In this document: positions 58,468 through 64,000 of the stretch, piece by piece
Numbering within the stretch: position 1 is the stretch's first letter
Layout: each line of letters starts with the position of its first letter
The notes under the pieces: generated by a model
The model's input: only the letters and a program-made list of their open reading frames with translations
Databases searched by the model: none
What the model was told of the DNA's origin: nothing
Made by a program: the position numbers and the translations under genes
Source: Streptomyces venezuelae ATCC 10712
Lineage (GTDB): Bacteria > Actinomycetota > Actinomycetes > Streptomycetales > Streptomycetaceae
NCBI RefSeq assembly: GCF_008639165.1
Contig: NZ_CP029197.1
Span: 5,212,001-5,276,000, forward strand
Direction of reading: 5' to 3'
Length of the DNA: 64,000 nucleotides

Positions 58468-61338
58468 ATGTCCCAGGTGGCCGGGCGCGGGGAGCTCGAC
58501 CCGCGGATCCTGCCCGTCGGGACGACCCTGCGCTTCGCCCTGATGGTGCTCGCCATGATCGCCGCCAGTCATCACATGCTGGACGTGATGCTCGGCGCGT
58601 GGGCGGAGGACGACGCCCGTCAGGCCTGCTGGTTCGCGGCGGGCCTCGACCCCGAGGGCACGGTCCTCGAACAACTCGGCGTCGGCCGTGACGCGGAGGC
58701 GGCGCTCCAGGCCTGCCTGAGCGCCTCCGCCCCACCCCGGTGGTGGCCGGTGCCGCTCGCCATGACCGTCCTGCTCGTCAGCGCGCTCGCCCTCTACCTG
58801 TGGCTGCCCCGGCGGGCCGCCCGCCGCCGCCGGCTCCTCTCGCCGGAGCGGCTGGACCCGACGGGCGGTCTGCGCCTCGACCTCGACCGGCTGGTCCGGC
58901 GGGCGGGGCTTCGCAGCGTCCCCGACTTCGCCGTGGACCCGGGACGGCTGAGCGCCGGGGCCGTCGTCCTCGGCCACGCGCGCCGCCGCACGGTGTGTCT
59001 GTACGCCGGTCTCCTGGTGGCCCGGGAAAAAGATCCGGCCATGTTCGAGGCGGTGGTCCTGCACGAGCTCGCCCACATCCGCAACCGGGACGTGGAGCTG
59101 GGCTACGCGGTGACGGCCCTCTGGCGGGTCTTCTGCGTCCTGGTGACGCTGCCGTTCCTGCTCGTGTACGGCGGTTCGCTGGTCGCCGCCGAGTTCGGCC
59201 TGTTCGTGGGGGCGGACGCCGTGTTCTGGCCGGCGCAGCGGGCTCCCATGGTGCGGGCGGTGATCGGCGCCGTGGGTCTCGCCGTACTCGTGGCGCTGGC
59301 CCGCGCCGACACCCTGCGTCACCGCGAACTGCACGCGGACGCCGACGCGGTGGGCCTGGGGGCGGACCGGCGGGTCTGGACCGGGGCGCGGGACGCCCGG
59401 GGCCGTACCGCGAGAGGCGCCGGCGGGCTGTGGGCCGCCCATCCGACCTGGTCGCAACGGCGGCGCTCGCTCGACGACCCCCTGCTGCTCTTCTCGCTGG
59501 CACCGCTTCAGGTGGCCCTGCTCGGCGCGGCCGCCATGACGACGGGCCACCAGCTGGGCGCGGTCCTGGACAGCACGGTGGCGACGTGGCTCGCCGCCGC
59601 GCCCACGGCGTTGCTGCTGGCCCTCGCGGCCTGGCGGTCGGTGGCGTACGCGGAGCACCGCGGCGGGGCCGGTTCCGGCGGTCTGCGGGCGGGGGCGGCG
59701 CTCGGTGCCGGGCTCGCGGTGGGCGACCTCCTCGCCGGCATCACCGGTGGTACCGGCTGGCTGCCGGAGCATCCCTGGGTGCTGCTGGTGCCGGTGTGCG
59801 GCGCCCTGGCCTTCACGCCGTGGCTCGTGCAGTGTGCCCGGCTGGGGTGGCGGTCGGCGCGGGGCGGGACCGGGCGGAACGCCGCCGCGGCGGGCTGCGC
59901 GGCCGCGGCCGTCCTGGTGGCGGTGGCGGGCATGACCTGGTGGCTGGGCGGCGGGAACCTCTACGCGGCGGGTGACTCGTTCGGCCGGCACGGGGTGCGG
60001 CGGCTGCTGACGGAGATGTTTCCGGGGGAGTGGTCGGCGCACGGGGCGGAGCTGGACTGGATCGCGGCGGTGCTGCCCCGGCTCGGGGTGGACGGCAACT
60101 CGCTCGTGTTCGTCGCCGCGGGCGCGGCGCTGTGGGCGGTGCCCGCCCTGTTGTGGGCGGTCGGCCCGCCGGGGGCCCGGGCGGGGCTGCGCCGGTCGCT
60201 GCTCCACGGGCTCGCGGGCGGCGCCCTGTGCACGGCCGGGCTGTTGCTGGTGAAGGCGGGACTGTACGGGCAGCGGCCGGGGTACGGGCTGCGGGGGCAG
60301 GGTTTCGCCCTGCTGTACGTGTGGTGGCTGACCGTCGCGGTCTGGGCGGGAGGCGTGGTCACGGCGGTCGTCACGGCCGTCGTGGGGGTGGTCCGCCGCG
60401 AACGGCTCTGGCTGGCCCGGGCGCTGGTGGCGGCGGGTTCCGCCCAGGCCCTTGCCCTGGCGGCGCAGTTCCTCCTCGGGGCGGTGGACGGATGCCTGGG
60501 GCCCTTGCGGACGATGGCGGACGGCTGCCACTGGGTGCCCGCCGGCAGCTGGCCGCTGCTTTCGGTGCTGGCCGGTCCGGTCCTGCCCGCCCTGTTCGGG
60601 GCGGCGATGGCGGCGGCGCTCGCGGGCGCGGTCTGCACGGCGCTGCTGCGGCGGTCCCGTGGCCGAGGGGCCGGCGGTGCTTCGGAGCGGCCGGTGGCGG
60701 CGGACGCCGGCCGCCCGTCCGCGCGCGGACGGGCCGGAGCGGCGGCCCTGGCCCTGGGGTGCGCGGCCGCGGTCCTGCTGGGGCCGGCGGCGCTGCTGTC
60801 CCTCCCGGCGGGCGGGGGCACGAGCAGCGCGCTGACCTTCGGCAGGCCGCCGGACGCGCGTTCCGAGCGGGTGCGGGTCTTCCAGATCGTGATGTGGTTC
60901 GGCGTGGCGGGCAAGGCGGACATCGCCGCGGTGACGGACGCGTACGAGGACTTCAGTACGGAGATCGACCGGCTGGCGGGGCGGGCGCCGGACGGTTCCG
61001 GTGGCACCGTCGCCCTCGACGTGCCGCGCATGCGCTCGATCTGTTCGGCGCTCGACCGCGCCACCACGACGGCCCTGGGGCACCTCGCCGTTCCCGACGC
61101 GGGTCTTGGGAGGCCGTGGCGGGACGCGCTGCGGCGGGGCCAGGGCGCCGCACGGGCCTGTGTCGCGCTGATGGACCGGAGCGGAGAGGTGCGGCCTGCC
61201 GAGGCCGACGCCGTGCTCGCCGGTCTCTACGAGGGGTACGGGGAGACCGCCGCCGCGCTGCGCCCCCTGGTGGAGCGGATCGGCACGGACGGGCCGCGCT
61301 ACTGGCCGGCGCTGTTCCTCGACGGGAAGGCCGGGTGA
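58468..61338 (+). CDS. Very large multi-spanning M48 metallopeptidase
   Basis: 956 residues, about three times the usual M48 length. Residues 20-110 have two helices. The M48 core follows with zinc motif VVLHELAHIRNRDVELGY (HExxH near residue 199) and the third ligand in RHRELHADADAVGLG. After this come about ten further membrane helices not typical of HtpX/Ste24 proteins, and a C-terminal soluble part (FQIVMWFGVAGKADIAAV to the end). Full ligands suggest activity. It is divergent from the peptide/glycosyltransferase operon, making membrane-side processing of a product there conceivable. Confidence 0.82.
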   Translation: MSQVAGRGELDPRILPVGTTLRFALMVLAMIAASHHMLDVMLGAWAEDDARQACWFAAGLDPEGTVLEQLGVGRDAEAALQACLSASAPPRWWPVPLAMTVLLVSALALYLWLPRRAARRRRLLSPERLDPTGGLRLDLDRLVRRAGLRSVPDFAVDPGRLSAGAVVLGHARRRTVCLYAGLLVAREKDPAMFEAVVLHELAHIRNRDVELGYAVTALWRVFCVLVTLPFLLVYGGSLVAAEFGLFVGADAVFWPAQRAPMVRAVIGAVGLAVLVALARADTLRHRELHADADAVGLGADRRVWTGARDARGRTARGAGGLWAAHPTWSQRRRSLDDPLLLFSLAPLQVALLGAAAMTTGHQLGAVLDSTVATWLAAAPTALLLALAAWRSVAYAEHRGGAGSGGLRAGAALGAGLAVGDLLAGITGGTGWLPEHPWVLLVPVCGALAFTPWLVQCARLGWRSARGGTGRNAAAAGCAAAAVLVAVAGMTWWLGGGNLYAAGDSFGRHGVRRLLTEMFPGEWSAHGAELDWIAAVLPRLGVDGNSLVFVAAGAALWAVPALLWAVGPPGARAGLRRSLLHGLAGGALCTAGLLLVKAGLYGQRPGYGLRGQGFALLYVWWLTVAVWAGGVVTAVVTAVVGVVRRERLWLARALVAAGSAQALALAAQFLLGAVDGCLGPLRTMADGCHWVPAGSWPLLSVLAGPVLPALFGAAMAAALAGAVCTALLRRSRGRGAGGASERPVAADAGRPSARGRAGAAALALGCAAAVLLGPAALLSLPAGGGTSSALTFGRPPDARSERVRVFQIVMWFGVAGKADIAAVTDAYEDFSTEIDRLAGRAPDGSGGTVALDVPRMRSICSALDRATTTALGHLAVPDAGLGRPWRDALRRGQGAARACVALMDRSGEVRPAEADAVLAGLYEGYGETAAALRPLVERIGTDGPRYWPALFLDGKAG

Positions 61339-61357
61339 GGCGCGGCGCCCGGAGACG

Positions 61358-61393
61358 CCGCACGGCCGCACCCGGAGGGGTGCGGCCGTGCGG
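61358..61393. terminator. Bidirectional terminator between the M48 gene and dasR
   Basis: A 16-bp stem, CCGCACGGCCGCACCC (61358-61373) with its complement at 61378-61393, and a GGAG loop. It lies between convergent genes. Confidence 0.82.
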
Positions 61394-61420
61394 TCGGCCG
61401 TGCGGTGGGGGCGTCGGTTT

Positions 61421-62185
61421 TCAGCCGTTGGGGCGCTGGAGGCGCGCGACGAACTTGTACCGGTCGCCGCGGTAGACCGACCGTACCCACTCGACCGGCT
61501 CGCCCTGGGCGTCCAGGGAGTGGCGGGAGAGCATCAGCATCGGCAGGCCCACGTCCGTACCGAGCAGTCCTGCCTCGCGCGGGGTGGCGAGGGAGGTCTC
61601 GATGGTCTCCTCGGCCTCGGCGAGGTGCACGTCGTACACCTCGGCGAGCGCGGTGTACAAGGAGGTGTACTTCACAAGGGAGCGGCGCAGCGCGGGGAAG
61701 CGCTTCGCGGAGAGATGGGTGGTTTCGATCGCCATCGGTTCGCCGCTCGCGAGCCGCAGGCGCTCGATGCGCAGGACCCGTCCGCCGGCCGAGATGTCGA
61801 GCAGTCCGGCGAGCGTGTCGTCGGCGGTGACGTACCCGATGTCAAGGAGCTGCGAGGTGGGCTCGAGGCCCTGGGCGCGCATGTCCTCGGTGTACGAGGT
61901 GAGTTGCAGGGCCTGGGAGACCTTGGGCTTGGCCACGAAGGTGCCCTTGCCCTGGATGCGCTCCAGGCGTCCCTCGACGACGAGCTCCTGGAGGGCCTGG
62001 CGCACGGTGGTGCGCGAGGTGTCGAACTCGGCGGCGAGGGTGCGCTCGGGCGGGACCGGTGTGCCGGGCGGCAGGGTCTCCGTCATGTCGAGCAAATGCC
62101 GCTTCAGTCGGTAGTACTTGGGCACGCGCGCGGTACGGGTGGGCGCCCCACTCTCCGTCTCCGCGCTGCCCGCGTCCGTGGCCAT
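61421..62185 (-). CDS. dasR: GntR-family (HutC) global regulator DasR
   Basis: 254 residues from ATG 62185, the length I recall for DasR. The winged helix ERTLAAEFDTSRTTVRQALQ and the wing VEGRLERIQGKGTFVAKP are followed by a UTRA effector domain (LEPTSQLLDIGY, IERLRLASGEPMAIETTHL). DasR senses glucosamine-6-phosphate and controls N-acetylglucosamine uptake, chitin use, development and antibiotics in Streptomyces. It is divergent from dasA with dre boxes between. Confidence 0.96.
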   Translation of the reverse strand: MATDAGSAETESGAPTRTARVPKYYRLKRHLLDMTETLPPGTPVPPERTLAAEFDTSRTTVRQALQELVVEGRLERIQGKGTFVAKPKVSQALQLTSYTEDMRAQGLEPTSQLLDIGYVTADDTLAGLLDISAGGRVLRIERLRLASGEPMAIETTHLSAKRFPALRRSLVKYTSLYTALAEVYDVHLAEAEETIETSLATPREAGLLGTDVGLPMLMLSRHSLDAQGEPVEWVRSVYRGDRYKFVARLQRPNG

Positions 62186-62331
62186 GGCCTGCCTTCCCGA
62201 CTCCTGTGCTGCTGCCGTCACCGGCTCCTCCGTCTGTCGCGGCTCACATGGTGGCACGGACCGGTCACGGGTCGTCGCCCTCCCTCAGGTGTCGGTCCGA
62301 TAACGGACGCGACTGCCCTTCTTATACACCC

Positions 62332-62382
62332 TTGACACCCCTAAAGGTCTAGGCCAAGCTCCGGGTACTGGTCTAAACCATT
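62332..62382 (+). promoter_or_regulatory. dasA promoter with two DasR boxes
   Basis: TTGACA (62332-62337) is followed 17 bases later by CAAGCT (62355-62360). One dre-like site, AAAGGTCTAGGCCAAG (62343-62358), fills the promoter spacer. A second, ACTGGTCTAAACCATT (62367-62382), covers the likely start point and matches the consensus closely. On the dasR side a TATAAG box (complement of 62321-62326) and a GTCCG-ATAA-CGGAC inverted repeat (62295-62308) lie in the dasR leader. Confidence 0.82.
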
Positions 62383-62470
62383 AAAGACCAGGTCCCAGCC
62401 CCACGAGCACTACCTGACGTATGTCTTCGCGCGGTGGGCAGGGGTTGCAGGCATCCCTGAGGAGGGTGGC

Positions 62471-63766
62471 GTGAAGCGCAAGCTCATCGCGGCGATCGGC
62501 GTCGCAGGCATGATGGTCTCTATCGCTGCGTGCGGTTCCGACAGTGACAAGGGTAAGGACGGCGCCAAGGCGTCGGCCGGGGGCGACAAGACGCTGACGG
62601 TCTGGGTGATGGACGGCTCCGCGCCGGACGCCTGGATGGCCGAGGTGAACAAGGCCTTCGAGGCCAAGCACCCGGGCGTCAAGGTCAAGGTCGAGAAGCA
62701 GATCTGGAACGGCATCCAGGAGAAGGTCACCACCGCCCTCTCCGAGGACACCCCGCCGGACGTCCTGGAGCTCGGCAACACGCAGACCGCGGGCTACGCC
62801 GTCACCGGCGGACTCGCCGACCTGAGCGGCGACAAGGCCACCCTGGGCTACGACGCCTGGAACAAGGGCATGGTCGCGTCCAACGAGCTCGACGGCAAGC
62901 TCTACTCGGCCCCCTGGTACGCGGCCAACCGCGTCGTCGTCTACGACAAGGCCGCCTTCAAGAAGGCCGGCGTCACCCCGCCGAAGACCCGCGCCGAGTG
63001 GATCGAGGGCCTGAAGAAGCTCAAGGCCTCCGACCCGAAGTCGCAGGCGATCTACCTGCCCGGCCAGTCCTGGTACGTGCTCGCCGGCCTCATCTGGGAC
63101 GAGGGCAGCGACCTCGCGGTCAAGGACGGCGACAAGTGGAAGGGCAACCTGTCCTCCCCCGAGGCCGCCAACGCCATGAACTTCTACAAGGAGCTGGCGT
63201 CCTACTCCACCGCTCCGAAGGACAAGGACGAGGCGACCCCGCAGCAGTCGACCGACATCGTCCCCAAGGGCGGCGTGGCGTCCTGGATCGGCCTCGGCTG
63301 GGAGGCCGGCGGCGCGATCGACGCCATGAAGAAGGCCGGCAAGACCGCCGACTTCGGCTACTTCCCGATCCCGGGCAAGACCGCCGACAAGCCGGGCTCC
63401 GTCTTCCTCGGCGGCTCGAACCTCGCCATCGCCGAGCGCTCCAAGAACAAGGACCTCGCGAAGGAGTGGCTGGCGCTCGCCGCCGGCAAGGAGTTCATGA
63501 CGAAGTACGCGGCCGCCACCGAGGGCGCGCTGCTTCCGAACTCCGACGCGGCGCAGTTCAAGCCGGCCGCCGGTTCCTTCGCCGAGGCCATGGCCGCCTC
63601 CTCCGCCTCCGGCAAGGTCACCCCGGTCACCCCGGGCTGGGCGAACGTCGAGACCGCCCCGAACCCGATCAAGGACTACATGACCAAGGTCCTGAAGGGC
63701 GAGGACGCCAAGACGGCCGGCGAGGCCGCCGACAAGGTCATCAACGAGCGCATCAACCAGCAGTAA
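62471..63766 (+). CDS. dasA: DasA, ABC transporter sugar-binding lipoprotein (chitobiose)
   Basis: 431 residues from GTG 62471 with GAGGAGGG upstream. The signal peptide ends in a lipobox (SIAAC, Cys21), so it is a membrane-anchored extracellular solute-binding protein. Fold type of family 1 sugar-binding proteins: TLTVWVMDGSAPDAW, FEAKHPGVKVKVEK, DVLELGNTQTAGYA. DasA delivers N,N'-diacetylchitobiose to the DasBC permease. The next gene is dasB, after a strong hairpin. Confidence 0.95.
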   Translation: MKRKLIAAIGVAGMMVSIAACGSDSDKGKDGAKASAGGDKTLTVWVMDGSAPDAWMAEVNKAFEAKHPGVKVKVEKQIWNGIQEKVTTALSEDTPPDVLELGNTQTAGYAVTGGLADLSGDKATLGYDAWNKGMVASNELDGKLYSAPWYAANRVVVYDKAAFKKAGVTPPKTRAEWIEGLKKLKASDPKSQAIYLPGQSWYVLAGLIWDEGSDLAVKDGDKWKGNLSSPEAANAMNFYKELASYSTAPKDKDEATPQQSTDIVPKGGVASWIGLGWEAGGAIDAMKKAGKTADFGYFPIPGKTADKPGSVFLGGSNLAIAERSKNKDLAKEWLALAAGKEFMTKYAAATEGALLPNSDAAQFKPAAGSFAEAMAASSASGKVTPVTPGWANVETAPNPIKDYMTKVLKGEDAKTAGEAADKVINERINQQ

Positions 63767-63774
63767 TCCGTAGC

Positions 63775-63813
63775 CCGGTGGTGCGGCCGGTAGCGCACCG
63801 GCCGCACCACCGG
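63775..63813 (+). terminator. Strong hairpin between dasA and dasB
   Basis: A 17-bp perfect stem (63775-63791 with 63797-63813) and a 5-nt loop, directly after the dasA stop and 84 bases before dasB. It probably raises dasA relative to dasBC by partial termination or by protecting the 3' end. Confidence 0.78.
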
Positions 63814-63896
63814 CGCTTCACGAGTGATCAGCGGCCCGCTCCCCCGGGCCGCGCCCCGGTGGGCGCGGGAGCCCCAGAACCGCGAGGAATAAGACC

Positions 63897-64000
63897 ATGA
63901 CCGTGGACTCCCAGGGGACGGCGACCGCCGGTCCTCAGGACGCGCCCGGGAGGGCGGCAGGGAAGTCTCAGACTCCGCCACCTTCTTCGGGCCCGAAGGA
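63897..64000 (+). CDS. dasB: DasB, ABC transporter permease (5' end only)
   Basis: ATG 63897 with GAGGAATA upstream; the gene runs off the window after 34 codons. The visible N-terminus (MTVDSQGTATAGPQDAPGRA...) is hydrophilic, Pro/Ser/Gly-rich and precedes where the first membrane helix would be. The call rests on its place directly after dasA. Confidence 0.7.
   Translation, partial: MTVDSQGTATAGPQDAPGRAAGKSQTPPPSSGPK

Noticed and set aside
44932..61338. Integrated mobile element bounded by att sites
   Set aside because: No integrase, transposase, tRNA edge or direct-repeat boundary could be found around the accessory block. Horizontal origin remains only an inference from its position.

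Overview
The window is a piece of a Streptomyces (or very close actinobacterial) core chromosome. The evidence is very high GC with third-position bias, many GTG starts, and marker genes in a familiar order: uvrD2, wblC, UPF0182, catRA, hisN, rsgA, aroA, sigR-rsrA, def, nrdAB, dasR-dasA. From memory this resembles the S. coelicolor stretch from uvrD2/wblC to dasRA. I see no insertion sequence, phage, CRISPR array or rRNA. Names and functions come from reading the translations, not from database searches.

Layout. Positions 1-4035: start of a divergent sigma-R-type gene (probably mycoredoxin), uvrD2, a long leader with an attenuator, wblC and small genes. 4070-7418: an AarF/UbiB kinase, an E1-like protein and a YgjP-like metallopeptidase. 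7553-10693: an operon of a TerD-AIM24 fusion and two AIM24 paralogues. 10754-19902: NUDIX hydrolase, zincin, SDR, moaE, PDZ-Lon-like protease and a UPF0182 membrane protein. 19948-22364: two identical initiator tRNA genes flanking a Sel1-repeat gene. 22484-24955: catR/catA with a palindromic operator, and a CBS-pair protein. 25117-29416: hisN, TetR, an SMR exporter, rsgA and aroA. 29437-32889: M50-like protein, SRAP protein, hydrolase, sigR-rsrA with its own sigma-R promoter and the 55-codon long form. 33034-37501: two linked membrane HD proteins, a TPR protein and def. 37566-41280: nrdAB behind a cobalamin riboswitch. 41281-44846: GNAT, an MctP-like permease with its small partner, and a TrmB/LuxR-type regulator. 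61421-64000: dasR, dasA and the start of dasB, with paired DasR boxes.

The most unusual part is 44937-61338, between the TrmB/LuxR regulator and dasR. The minus-strand block has ten genes that mostly overlap or nearly abut: two membrane-anchored GT2 glycosyltransferases, a DPPR-synthase-like UbiA prenyltransferase, a flippase-like membrane protein, a class III aminotransferase, an NAD-dependent epimerase, two VanJ-like membrane phosphatases, an aldo/keto reductase and a small MMPL transporter. Two short genes precede it, one for a 68-residue secreted or anchored peptide. Divergent from it are a repeat-tailed protein and a 956-residue multi-spanning M48 peptidase. My reading is that the block builds an amino-modified sugar on a polyprenyl phosphate, moves it across the membrane and recycles the carrier. 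That is inference from family membership.

Regulation visible in the sequence links stress and nutrition circuits. Exact GGAAT-N18-GTT sigma-R promoters lie before sigR and before the gene leaving the left edge. An A-rich WblC-type promoter and intrinsic attenuator precede wblC. Cobalamin control precedes nrdAB. DasR boxes lie at dasA and, unexpectedly, at the 3' end of the MMPL gene in front of the TrmB/LuxR regulator.
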